From the NCBI GenBank assembly GCA_024642725.1, contig JAHEAO010000009.1, positions 1-64,000 on the forward strand: 64,000 bases of DNA. Direction: 5' to 3'. The notes under the pieces were generated by a model. That model was not told the origin of the DNA. It worked only from the letters and a program-made list of their open reading frames with translations, and did no database searches. A program made the position numbers and the translations under genes. This stretch comes from Paracoccaceae bacterium. GTDB taxonomy: Bacteria; Pseudomonadota; Alphaproteobacteria; Rhodobacterales; Rhodobacteraceae. Within the stretch, counting starts at the first letter, position 1, and every line of letters begins with the position of its first letter. Shown here piece after piece: positions 35,398 through 43,375 of the stretch.

Positions 35398-36200
35398 ACC
35401 GCTGCCTCCGACCGGCCCATGATTTCTTCTTCCATTTCCCAAATCATCGACAGGATTTCGTCGCGGGTCTCGGAAAAGCCTTCGGATTTCTTGACCGCTC
35501 GCAGATCCGCCGCGACGCCGCGTTCGGCAAATGGCAGCCGGTATTCCTTGTGAATGCGTCCCGGTCGTGGCGCCATCACAACCAGCCGCTCTCCCAGCAA
35601 CAGCGCCTCTTCCACCGAATGGGTGATCAGAATCACCGTCTTGCCGGTCTCTTTCCAAAGCTTCAGAACCAGCCCCTGCATCTTTTCGCGGGTCAGCGCG
35701 TCAAGCGCGCCCAGCGGCTCGTCCATCAGGATCACATCGGGATCGTTCGCAAGGCACCGCGCAAGCGCAACCCGCTGCTGCATGCCGCCCGACAATTCGT
35801 AGACCGCCTTGTCCTTGAATGCGCCCAGACCTACCGTCTCAAGCAGGGAATCGGTCACGATGTCGCGCTCTGTCTTGGGCATCCCTTTCATCTTCGGGCC
35901 GAACTCTACGTTGTGCCGCACGCTCATCCACTCGAACAGCGCACCTTGCTGGAACACCATTCCCCGGTCCGGCCCCGGCCCCCGCACCGTTTCGCCGTTC
36001 AGCACGATCTTGCCCTCCGTCGGGGCCAGGAACCCGGCAAGGATGTTCAGTAAGGTCGTCTTGCCGCAGCCCGACGGCCCCAGCACGCTCATCAACTCGC
36101 CTTCCTTTAGGTCGAGCGACACGTTCTTGAGTGCCTGTACCGACGTGCCATTGGGCAGGTCGAACCGCATAGAGATATTCTGGATGGAAAGTCCGGTCAT
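35394..36200 (-). CDS. tauB: Taurine ABC transporter ATP-binding protein
   Basis: ATPase of 268 residues from the ATG at 36200 (MTGLSIQNISMRF). Walker A GPSGCGKTT, signature LSGGMQQRVALARCL, Walker B VILMDEPLGALDAL and the switch His in LITHSVEEALLL are intact. A C-terminal tail of about 45 residues ends in a run of acidic and methionine residues (IWEMEEEIMG). It overlaps tauC by four bases. A strong hairpin separates it from tauA. Confidence 0.9.
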   Translation of the reverse strand: MTGLSIQNISMRFDLPNGTSVQALKNVSLDLKEGELMSVLGPSGCGKTTLLNILAGFLAPTEGKIVLNGETVRGPGPDRGMVFQQGALFEWMSVRHNVEFGPKMKGMPKTERDIVTDSLLETVGLGAFKDKAVYELSGGMQQRVALARCLANDPDVILMDEPLGALDALTREKMQGLVLKLWKETGKTVILITHSVEEALLLGERLVVMAPRPGRIHKEYRLPFAERGVAADLRAVKKSEGFSETRDEILSMIWEMEEEIMGRSEAAV

Positions 36201-36234
36201 AGCGCCGCAGCCCCCGAAATGTCGTGGCAAAAGC

Positions 36235-36258
36235 GGGGGCGGCTTTCGCGCCGCCCCC
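36235..36258 (-). terminator. Attenuator-like hairpin between tauA and tauB
   Basis: GGGGGCGGC (36235-36243) and GCCGCCCCC (36250-36258) form a perfect 9-bp stem; on the minus strand GCTTTTG follows. It sits 17 bases after the tauA stop and upstream of tauB. It probably gives partial termination, so that the binding protein is made in excess. Confidence 0.65.
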
Positions 36259-36275
36259 AGTGGCGTGAGTGGCCG

Positions 36276-37280
36276 TTACATCCCGCTGGCGGCCGTCAGC
36301 GGCCCGGTGTTGACCGCATCCGCATAGGAATCACGCGCGGCGGGAATGCTGCCGGCATCGACGAACACCTGTGCCACACCCTTCATGAAATCCTGCGCGC
36401 CGCCGCCCAGCCATTTCTGGCCAAGCTGATCTTCGACGGACGGGAAAACAAAGGTTGCCAGCGTATCGGCGGTCGCCGCTTCATCCATACCGGCGTCCTT
36501 GGCGATCACCGGGATCATCGCGGCGGCACCGTCACCACCGGCGTTCCACATGGCGTTGGCATCTGCCGTCACCTTCAGGAATTTCGCCAGAAGCTCGGAT
36601 TCTTCGGCGGCAAAGCTGGCGGGAACCGAGGTCACGTCAAACACCAGAATGCCCAGCTCTTCCTTCTCGGCACCGGTCAGCAGAACGTTGCCGTTCTCTT
36701 TCATCCGGCGCAGCGCCCCGCCCCAGCCGCAAACCATGTCAAGGTTGCCCTGCGCGAAAGCGGCCGCGCCATCGGGTGGCGCCATGTCAACGATTTCCAT
36801 CGTCGAGATATCGACGCCGAAGTGATCCATCTGGCGCAGGAATCCATAATGCGCGGCGGTTCCGATCGGCACGCCGACCTTCTTGCCCGCAAGTTCACCG
36901 GCGCTGTTCTTGTCGATCTCCAGATCGGAACGGACCACGCAGTTGTCGTTGTCGGCGTAGCTCACAGCGACGTCCACAACCTGAAGGTCCTGCCCTGCCG
37001 AAGTCGCAACCACGAAGGGCGGCACGCCTTGGCTCACAGAGATCTGCACATCGCCCGAGGCCATCGCTGCCGACATCGCTGTGCCGGTGTCGAACGAACG
37101 CCAGTTGATCTTGACGCCCATCTCCTCTTCGTAGGTGCCCATCACCTTCGCATATTCGAACGGCATCGGCCATTCGAGGAAATAGGCCACGGTGATCTCG
37201 TCCAGCGCGGCAGCCGGCATCGCGCCGGTCATCAGGGCAAGCCCTGCTGCAGCTCCGGCAAGTTTGGTCTTAAGTCTCAT
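36276..37280 (-). CDS. tauA: Taurine ABC transporter substrate-binding protein
   Basis: Periplasmic binding protein of 334 residues with a Sec signal (MRLKTKLAGAAAGLALMTGAMPAAA). The TauA/SsuA pattern appears in VAYFLEWPMPFEYAKV, the GTAMSAAMASGDVQI loop and GKKVGVPIGTAAHYGFL. It is the first gene of tauABC and is divergent from tpa. Repeat pairs that look like TauR sites lie in the intergenic region. Confidence 0.9.
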   Translation of the reverse strand: MRLKTKLAGAAAGLALMTGAMPAAALDEITVAYFLEWPMPFEYAKVMGTYEEEMGVKINWRSFDTGTAMSAAMASGDVQISVSQGVPPFVVATSAGQDLQVVDVAVSYADNDNCVVRSDLEIDKNSAGELAGKKVGVPIGTAAHYGFLRQMDHFGVDISTMEIVDMAPPDGAAAFAQGNLDMVCGWGGALRRMKENGNVLLTGAEKEELGILVFDVTSVPASFAAEESELLAKFLKVTADANAMWNAGGDGAAAMIPVIAKDAGMDEAATADTLATFVFPSVEDQLGQKWLGGGAQDFMKGVAQVFVDAGSIPAARDSYADAVNTGPLTAASGM

Positions 37281-37584
37281 GAATTTTACCCCTTGTTGGT
37301 TTCATTTCGGCGTCCGGGTGATCCCGGACGTGAACCCTTGTTCATTATGATCCGCTTCGGACCTTGCGCATAGGATTGTTTTCGCCCATCCCTTGATGTG
37401 CAAAAGCATAAGGATGGCACAGCGCACCTGACAACGGTCCTGCTACACTGGCCTTATCGCATGACGCATTCTGGCCCTATTCGCGCAACCGCGTCTGGGG
37501 CAGATTCCACAACTGTACATCCCTTCGGCTCCGATGCCGCTTTTTGCGCCGTCCGAAGGACCCGATCATAAGGAAACCGGAACA
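37281..37584. other. Divergent tauA/tpa control region
   Basis: This 304-bp gap holds no convincing gene. It contains the candidate TauR repeats at 37448-37480, about 105 bases before tpa and 168 bases before tauA, and a short hairpin GTCCGGGTGATCCCGGAC (37312-37329) close to the tauA start. Promoter hexamers could not be fixed by eye. Confidence 0.6.
37448..37480 (+). promoter_or_regulatory. TauR-type direct repeats between tauA and tpa
   Basis: CTGGCCTTAT (37448-37457) and CTGGCCCTAT (37471-37480) are direct repeats whose starts are 23 bases apart. They resemble the CTGGACYTAA repeats that, as I recall, bind TauR in Rhodobacter capsulatus. A 23-base step places both on roughly the same face of DNA two turns apart. 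They would serve tpa and possibly tauABC. Confidence 0.65.
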
Positions 37585-38964
37585 ATGAACAGCAGCATTC
37601 AGGCAAACGATCTGACCGAGGTCATCGAATCGGACCGCGCGCATCTGTGGCACCACCTGATGCAACACAAGCCGCTGGAGACAAACGATCCGCGCATCAT
37701 CGTCGAAGGCAAGGGCATGCGGGTCTGGGACGCGACAGGCAAGGAACATCTCGACGCCGTTTCGGGCGCGGTCTGGACGGTCAATGTCGGCTACGGGCGC
37801 GAGTCGATCGCCAATGCCGTGCGCGACCAGCTGATCAAGATGAACTACTTCGCACAGTCCGCAGGCTCGATCCCCGGCTCGAACTTCGCCAAGCGCCTGA
37901 CATCGAAGATGCCGGGCCTCAGCCGCGTCTACTATGCCAACTCGGGTTCGGAAGCGAATGAGAAGGTCTTCAAGATGGTCCGCCAGATCGGCCATCGTCA
38001 CCATGGCGGCAAGAAGACCAAGATCCTGTATCGCGAACGCGATTACCACGGCACCACGATCACCTGCCTGTCTGCGGGCGGCCAGCCCGAACGCAACGCG
38101 CTTTACGGCCCCTTCACACCGGGCTTCATCGAAGTCCCGCACTGCCTTGAATACCGCAAGCAATGGGACGTCGAGGATTACGGGCGCCGCGCTGCGGATG
38201 CGATCGAAGAGGTGATCCTGCGCGAGGGCCCGGATGAGATCGGCCTGCTCTGCCTCGAACCCGTCACCGCTGGCGGCGGCGTCATCACCCCGCCCGAAGG
38301 CTACTGGGACCGGGTGCAGGAGATCTGCAGGAAATACGACATCCTGCTGCATATCGACGAGGTCGTCTGCGGCGTCGGTCGTACCGGCACATGGTTCGGC
38401 TACCAGAATTACGGCGTTCAGCCCGATTTCGTCACCATGGCCAAAGGTGTCGCCTCCGGCTATGCGGCGATTTCCTGCATGGTCACGACCGAGGCCGTGT
38501 TCGAGCAGTTCAAGGACGCCCCCGACGACAAGCTTTCATACTTCCGCGACATCTCGACCTTCGGCGGCTGCGCCTCCGGTCCGGCTGCCGCGCTGGAGAA
38601 CATGCGTATCATCGAGGATGAGGACCTTCTGAACAATACGCTGAGAATGGGCGAGCGGATGATGAAGAACCTCCACGGGCTGATGGACAAGCACCGCGTT
38701 GTTGGCGATGTCCGCGGCAAGGGCCTGTTCTGCGGTGCCGAACTGGTCGCCGACCGGACGACCAAGGAACCGGCCGAAGAAAAGAAGGTCCAGGCTGTCG
38801 TCGCCGACTGCATGGCGCAGGGCGTCATCATCGGCATGACCAACCGGTCGCTGCCGGGGCTCAACAACACGCTGTGCTTCTCGCCGGCGCTGATCGCGAC
38901 GCCCGATGACATCGACCAGATCACCGATGCTGTCGACAAGGCGCTGACCCGGGTCTTCAGCTGA
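37585..38964 (+). CDS. tpa: Taurine--pyruvate aminotransferase
   Basis: Class III PLP aminotransferase of 459 residues that converts taurine and pyruvate to sulfoacetaldehyde and alanine. The start at 37585 follows AAGGA. The cofactor lysine is Lys287 in TMAKGVASGYAAIS; other marks are YYANSGSEANEKVFKMVRQ, HIDEVVCGVGRTG and the N-terminal HLWHHLMQHKP typical of Tpa. Position between tauABC and tauR and upstream of xsc makes taurine the likely amine, over the many other substrates of this class. Confidence 0.92.
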   Translation: MNSSIQANDLTEVIESDRAHLWHHLMQHKPLETNDPRIIVEGKGMRVWDATGKEHLDAVSGAVWTVNVGYGRESIANAVRDQLIKMNYFAQSAGSIPGSNFAKRLTSKMPGLSRVYYANSGSEANEKVFKMVRQIGHRHHGGKKTKILYRERDYHGTTITCLSAGGQPERNALYGPFTPGFIEVPHCLEYRKQWDVEDYGRRAADAIEEVILREGPDEIGLLCLEPVTAGGGVITPPEGYWDRVQEICRKYDILLHIDEVVCGVGRTGTWFGYQNYGVQPDFVTMAKGVASGYAAISCMVTTEAVFEQFKDAPDDKLSYFRDISTFGGCASGPAAALENMRIIEDEDLLNNTLRMGERMMKNLHGLMDKHRVVGDVRGKGLFCGAELVADRTTKEPAEEKKVQAVVADCMAQGVIIGMTNRSLPGLNNTLCFSPALIATPDDIDQITDAVDKALTRVFS

Positions 38965-39000
38965 AAGGTCTTGCGCCGCGGGCTGCGCCCGCGTCGCGGT

Positions 39001-39173
39001 GCCTCCGGCGGGGATATTTAGCGACGACTGATGAAGACACCCTGCCAGTTTCCTGACAGGGTGCATCACTCGTCACGGTCATCGGCGTCCCCGCCTGTAC
39101 CGTGCAAACACTCAATCAGGTCGCGGTTAACAATCCATTACATCAGTCGTCCTCAAATATCCCCGCCGGAGGC
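39001..39173. repeat. 173-bp element with 33-bp inverted ends (repeat copies C and D)
   Basis: The ends, 39001-39033 and 39141-39173, are inverted repeats identical at 30 of 33 positions; both contain GCCTCCGGCGGGGATATTT, the repeat also found at 29884. The 107-bp centre has a hairpin (39038-39063) and no gene. The element fills much of the 311-bp tpa/tauR gap. Before it lies GGCTGCGCCC-type GC sequence, after it GC hairpins (for example GACGCC/GGCGTC at 39215-39229). It could be two repeat units that face each other, or a small non-coding mobile element. Confidence 0.75.
39038..39063 (+). terminator. Hairpin after tpa, inside the inverted-repeat element
   Basis: CACCCTG/CAGGGTG (39038-39044 with 39057-39063) plus an inner CAG/CTG pair form a stable stem with a TTTC loop, 73 bases after tpa. 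No T-run follows. It may end the tpa transcript. Confidence 0.45.
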
Positions 39174-39240
39174 GTTACCCGAGCCGCCCCGCGGGGTGGC
39201 GTGACAAAAGACGTGACGCCGCAGGCGTCTCCGTTTACCT

Positions 39241-39272
39241 ATAAGTCCAGTTGCAAAGCCGGATAGGGCCAA
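39241..39272 (-). promoter_or_regulatory. Inverted-orientation TauR-type repeats over the tauR start
   Basis: On the minus strand TTGGCCCTAT (39263-39272) and CTGGACTTAT (39241-39250) lie 22 bases apart and just before the tauR ATG at 39276, covering its ribosome-binding region. The orientation is opposite to the sites before tpa and xsc. This would fit autorepression of tauR. The second half-site has one mismatch in CTGG. Confidence 0.5.
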
Positions 39273-39275
39273 TTC

Positions 39276-40748
39276 ATGCAGATCGCCGAGGCCAATTTCA
39301 TCCTCGACCCGACCTTCGACGGCACCCTGCAACAGCAGATCCAGCGCATGGTGAGCGAGGGTATTCTGGCCGGGCGTTTCCGCCCCGGCCAGCGCCTGCC
39401 CTCCAGCCGCGGGCTGGCACGGCACCTTGGTGTCAGCCGGATCACCGTAACCCTCGCCTATACCGAATTGCTGTCAGGGGATTACCTGACCGCCCGTGGA
39501 CGTTCCGGTTACTATGTATCCGACACCGCCCCACGACCGTCGGATTTCAACGTGACCCGCAGCGCGCGCACCGACACCGTCGACTGGGCCCGCGCCATCG
39601 GCCAGCGCTATTCCGGCCAGCCCTCGATCAGCAAGCCACCGGACTGGCGCCGCTACCCCTATCCCTTCATCTACGGGCAGGCCGACGCCACGCTCTTCGA
39701 CCACCAGAACTGGCGGCAATGCGCATTGCAGGCGCTTGGCCAGCGGGATTTCGAGGCGCTCACCACCGATTATTTCGAACGCGACGACCCCAGGCTCGTT
39801 GAATTCATCGCCCGCCATATCCTGCCCCGCCGCGGTATCGACGCCCGCCCCGAGGAAATCCTGCTGACCCTGGGCGCCCAGAACGCGCTTTGGCTCTCGG
39901 CACAGATCCTGCTGACCCAGCGCCGCACCGCCGCGATGGAAAACCCCAGCTATCCCGGCCTGCGCGATATCCTCAGCCAGACCCGTTGCAACCTGATTTC
40001 CGTCGATGTCGATGACGACGGCCTGCCGCCCGACGACCTGCCGCATGGTGTCGACGTCGTTTTCACCACGCCCAGCCACCATTGCCCGACCAACGCCACC
40101 CTTCCCGTCGAACGCCGCCGCCACCTGCTCGATCTTGCCGACAGGAACGATTTCCTGCTGGTCGAGGATGACTATGAGTTTGAGATGTCCTTCCTGTCTC
40201 CGCCCTCCCCGGCGCTCAAATCGCTCGATAAGCACGGCAGGGTGATCTATATCGGGTCGTTCTCGAAATCGCTGTTTCCCGGCCTTCGCCTCGGCTACCT
40301 GGTCGGTTCCGAACCGTTCATCCGCGAGGCCCGCGCGCTCCGCGCCACGGTCCTGCGCCACCCGCCGGGCCATATCCAGCGCACCGCCGCCTATTTCCTG
40401 TCGCTCGGCCATTACGATGCACAGATCAACCGGATCGGGCAGGCCTACAAGACCCGCCGGGCGGTGATGGATCAGGCGATCCGCGACCATGGGCTGAGCG
40501 TGGCGGGACGCGACAGCTTCGGCGGTTCCAGCTTCTGGATGCGCGCACCCGATGACGTCAACACGTCGCTGCTGACGATGGAATTGCGCGATCAGGGGGT
40601 TCTGATCGAACCGGGGCGGATTTTCTTTGACCAGCATGACGGCCCGGCGAATTACTACCGGCTCGCCTATTCCTCGATCCCGGCTGCGAAAATCCCCGCC
40701 GGCATCGCATTGATTGCCAAGGCCCTGACCCGAACTGGACCTAACTAG
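39276..40748 (+). CDS. tauR: MocR-type transcriptional activator TauR
   Basis: GntR/MocR-family regulator of 490 residues: an N-terminal winged helix-turn-helix (about 15-80; ILAGRFRPGQRLPSSRGLAR, LGVSRITVTLAYTEL) joined to an aminotransferase class I-like domain. The PLP-binding lysine is Lys331 in IGSFSKSLFPGLRLGYL, and SYPGLRDIL and EDDYEFEMSFL also fit the family. In R. capsulatus TauR activates taurine genes. The position between tpa and xsc and the matching repeat pairs support the same role here. Confidence 0.88.
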   Translation: MQIAEANFILDPTFDGTLQQQIQRMVSEGILAGRFRPGQRLPSSRGLARHLGVSRITVTLAYTELLSGDYLTARGRSGYYVSDTAPRPSDFNVTRSARTDTVDWARAIGQRYSGQPSISKPPDWRRYPYPFIYGQADATLFDHQNWRQCALQALGQRDFEALTTDYFERDDPRLVEFIARHILPRRGIDARPEEILLTLGAQNALWLSAQILLTQRRTAAMENPSYPGLRDILSQTRCNLISVDVDDDGLPPDDLPHGVDVVFTTPSHHCPTNATLPVERRRHLLDLADRNDFLLVEDDYEFEMSFLSPPSPALKSLDKHGRVIYIGSFSKSLFPGLRLGYLVGSEPFIREARALRATVLRHPPGHIQRTAAYFLSLGHYDAQINRIGQAYKTRRAVMDQAIRDHGLSVAGRDSFGGSSFWMRAPDDVNTSLLTMELRDQGVLIEPGRIFFDQHDGPANYYRLAYSSIPAAKIPAGIALIAKALTRTGPN

Positions 40749-40767
40749 ACACAGGAACTGGCCCTAA
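40735..40767 (+). promoter_or_regulatory. TauR-type direct repeats upstream of xsc
   Basis: CTGGACCTAA (40735-40744) and CTGGCCCTAA (40758-40767) are direct repeats 23 bases apart, the same step as the pair before tpa. The first overlaps the last codons of tauR. They lie 77 bases before the xsc start, fitting activation of xsc-tauE-ackA from its own promoter. Confidence 0.7.
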
Positions 40768-40777
40768 CCCAACTGCT

Positions 40778-40798
40778 TGGCAAAGGCGTAGTTTGCCA
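40778..40798. promoter_or_regulatory. Inverted repeat in the xsc leader
   Basis: TGGCAAA (40778-40784) and TTTGCCA (40792-40798) form a perfect 7-bp inverted repeat with a 7-base spacer, 11 bases after the TauR-type repeats and 45 bases before xsc. It could be a second protein-binding site or an mRNA hairpin. The spacing does not fit a sigma-54 promoter. Confidence 0.45.
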
Positions 40799-40843
40799 CA
40801 GACAACTCCGCCGCCGCGGTTCAGCCCATCCGAGGATTTCCCG

Positions 40844-42622
40844 ATGAAAATGACCACCGAAGAAGCTTTCGTAAAAACGCTCCAGATGCACGGGATCGAA
40901 CATGCCTTCGGCATCATCGGTTCCGCCTTCATGCCGATCTCGGACAATTTTCCGGCCGCGGGCATCACCTTCTGGGACTGCGCCCATGAGGGGTCCGGCG
41001 GCATGATGGCCGACGGCTTTACCCGCGCTTCGGGCAAGATGTGCATGATGATCGCGCAAAACGGCCCCGGCATCACCAATTTCGTGACTGCCGTCAAAAC
41101 CGCCTACTGGAACCACACGCCCTTGCTGCTGGTCACGCCGCAGGCCGCCAACAAGACCATCGGCCAGGGTGGCTTTCAGGAAGTCGAACAGATGGCGCTC
41201 TTCAAGGACATGGTCGCCTATCAGGAAGAGGTCCGCGACCCGTCCCGCGTCGCCGAGGTGCTGAACCGCGTGATCCTGCAGGCGCATCGCCGCTCTGCCC
41301 CGGCTCAGATCAACATGCCGCGCGATTACTGGACGCAGGTGATCGACATCGACCTTCCCGCGGTCGTCGAGTTCGAACGCCCCTCGGGCGGCGATAACGC
41401 CATCGCCGAGGCCGCAAGACTGCTGTCCTCGGCCAAGTTTCCCGTCATCCTGAACGGAGCCGGTGTGGTTCTTGCCGGCGCGATCCCTGCCTCGGCGAAA
41501 CTGGCCGAGCGGCTCGATGCGCCGGTTTGCTGCGGCTACCAGCACAATGATGCCTTCCCCGGCTCGCATCCGCTGTTCGCCGGTCCCCTCGGCTACAACG
41601 GGTCAAAGGCGGGCATGGAACTGATTGCGCAAGCCGACGTCGTTCTCTGCCTCGGCACAAGGCTCAACCCGTTCTCGACACTGCCCGGCTATGGCATCGA
41701 CTATTGGCCCAAGACCGCGAAGATCATTCAGGTCGACCTGAACCCCGACCGGATCGGGCTGACCAAGAAGGTCACCGTCGGCATCGTCGGCGATGCAAAG
41801 AAAGTCGCCACCGCGATTCTCGACAAGCTTTCGGGCACCGCCGGCGATGCCGGCCGCGCCGAACGCAAAGCCAAGATCGCCCAAACCAAATCCGCATGGG
41901 CGCAGCAACTGTCCAGCATGGACCACGAGGATGACGATCCGGGCACCACTTGGAACGAACGCGCCCGCAAGGATAAGCCCGACTGGATGAGCCCCCGGAT
42001 GGCGTGGCGGGCAATCCAGGCGGCCTTGCCAAAAGAGGCGATCATTTCCTCGGACATCGGCAACAACTGCGCCATCGGCAACGCCTATCCGACATTTGAA
42101 AGCCCGCGCAAATACCTTGCCCCCGGTCTCTTCGGGCCATGCGGCTATGGCCTGCCCGCCGTCATCGGCGCCAAGATCGGCTGCCCCGACACGCCGGTCG
42201 TCGGTTTTTCGGGCGACGGGGCTTTCGGCATCGCAGTCACCGAACTGACCGCCATAGGGCGCAAGGAATGGCCCGCGATCACGCAGGTGGTCTTCCGCAA
42301 TTACCAGTGGGGGGCCGAAAAGCGCAACTCGACGCTCTGGTATGACGACAATTTCGTCGGCACCGAACTGGACGAAGACGTCAGTTATGCCGGGATTGCC
42401 AAGGCCTGTGGCCTGCAGGGCGTCATCGCCCGCACGATGGAGGACCTGACCGAGGCCCTGCGCAAGGCCATCGACGACCAGATGAAGCATGGCAAGACCA
42501 CACTCATCGAAGCGATGATCAATCAGGAACTGGGCGAACCGTTCCGCCGCGACGCGATGAAGAAACCGGTCTCGGTTGCCGGGATTTCCAAATCCGACAT
42601 GCGCCCGCAGAAAGGCGCATGA
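40844..42622 (+). CDS. xsc: Sulfoacetaldehyde acetyltransferase
   Basis: Thiamine-diphosphate enzyme of 592 residues that splits sulfoacetaldehyde with phosphate into acetyl phosphate and sulfite, the carbon-sulfur bond-breaking step. The start at 40844 follows CGAGGA. The three-domain layout of the acetolactate-synthase superfamily is visible: N-terminal EEAFVKTLQMHGIEHAFGI with the cofactor Glu in CAHEGSGGMMADG, and the C-terminal ThDP motif beginning GDGAFGIAVTEL and running to NYQWGAEKRNSTLW, which is specific for Xsc. It heads the xsc-tauE-ackA unit. Confidence 0.94.
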   Translation: MKMTTEEAFVKTLQMHGIEHAFGIIGSAFMPISDNFPAAGITFWDCAHEGSGGMMADGFTRASGKMCMMIAQNGPGITNFVTAVKTAYWNHTPLLLVTPQAANKTIGQGGFQEVEQMALFKDMVAYQEEVRDPSRVAEVLNRVILQAHRRSAPAQINMPRDYWTQVIDIDLPAVVEFERPSGGDNAIAEAARLLSSAKFPVILNGAGVVLAGAIPASAKLAERLDAPVCCGYQHNDAFPGSHPLFAGPLGYNGSKAGMELIAQADVVLCLGTRLNPFSTLPGYGIDYWPKTAKIIQVDLNPDRIGLTKKVTVGIVGDAKKVATAILDKLSGTAGDAGRAERKAKIAQTKSAWAQQLSSMDHEDDDPGTTWNERARKDKPDWMSPRMAWRAIQAALPKEAIISSDIGNNCAIGNAYPTFESPRKYLAPGLFGPCGYGLPAVIGAKIGCPDTPVVGFSGDGAFGIAVTELTAIGRKEWPAITQVVFRNYQWGAEKRNSTLWYDDNFVGTELDEDVSYAGIAKACGLQGVIARTMEDLTEALRKAIDDQMKHGKTTLIEAMINQELGEPFRRDAMKKPVSVAGISKSDMRPQKGA

Positions 42623-42625
42623 CCC

Positions 42626-43375
42626 ATGACGCTGCCATTCGGCCTGACCGGCGGGCTGGCAGCGGTGCTGGCGGTGGCGCTTCTGGCCGCCGCCTATGTG
42701 CGCGGCTACTCGGGCTTTGGCTTCTCGGCGATCTTCATCGCCTTCGCCGCGCTCTTCATCAATCCGGTCCCCCTGATCCCGGTGGTCTTCATGTGTGAAA
42801 TCGCGATGACCGCCTTTCAGGCCCGGGGCATCCGGCCGCATATCGACTGGCCCCGCGCCCTGATGCTTCTGGCGGGTGCCGCACTGGCAACGATCCCCTC
42901 GATCTACGTCATGGCCCGCCTGTCCGAGGATACCGCCCGCCTCACGATCTCGACCCTGATCCTTGCGCTCAGCCTGCTGCTCCTGTCTGGCTGGCGGCTC
43001 AAACGCCCGATCGGGCGCGCCGGCCACGTCGGGGTCGGCGTCGCCTCGGGCATGGCCAACAGCGCCGGCGTCGGCGGCCTGCCGGTCGCGGCCTTCATGG
43101 CGGCACAGCCGATCCCGGCGGCCACCTTCCGCGCCACGATGGTCGCCTACCTGACCGGAATTGACGTGATGGCGATGCCGGTGATGTGGGCCAACGGGCT
43201 TGTGCACATGGGAACGCTCTTCGCCGCCGCCCTCGCCTTCCCGATCCTCGGCCTCGGGGTCTGGCTCGGCGGCCGCCAGTTTCTGTCCGCCTCGCCGCAG
43301 CAGTTCCGCCGCGTCGCGGTCACGCTCCTGCTCTGCCTGTCGCTCATCGGGATCGCCCGGGCGGTGATGGCATGA
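42626..43375 (+). CDS. tauE: TSUP-family (TauE/SafE) membrane exporter
   Basis: Inner-membrane protein of 249 residues with about eight hydrophobic segments, in the sulfite exporter TauE/SafE family; the family fold shows as two halves starting near YVRGYSGFGFSAIFIAF and VGVASGMANSAGVGGLPVAAF. It follows xsc by 3 bases and overlaps ackA (ATGA). Position makes export of sulfite from Xsc the likely task. The family also moves sulfolactate or other organosulfonates, so the substrate is inferred. Confidence 0.8.
   Translation: MTLPFGLTGGLAAVLAVALLAAAYVRGYSGFGFSAIFIAFAALFINPVPLIPVVFMCEIAMTAFQARGIRPHIDWPRALMLLAGAALATIPSIYVMARLSEDTARLTISTLILALSLLLLSGWRLKRPIGRAGHVGVGVASGMANSAGVGGLPVAAFMAAQPIPAATFRATMVAYLTGIDVMAMPVMWANGLVHMGTLFAAALAFPILGLGVWLGGRQFLSASPQQFRRVAVTLLLCLSLIGIARAVMA

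Noticed and set aside
39001-39173. CRISPR-like array from the repeated ends
   Set aside because: There are only two copies, they are inverted, and no cas genes are present.
40778-40798. Sigma-54 promoter before xsc
   Set aside because: The GG and GC elements are 16 bases apart instead of 12, so the fit fails; the site is kept only as an inverted repeat.
41603-43207. A 534-codon minus-strand frame across xsc and tauE
   Set aside because: It spans two well-supported plus-strand genes and is made of His/Asp/Arg-rich, low-complexity sequence.
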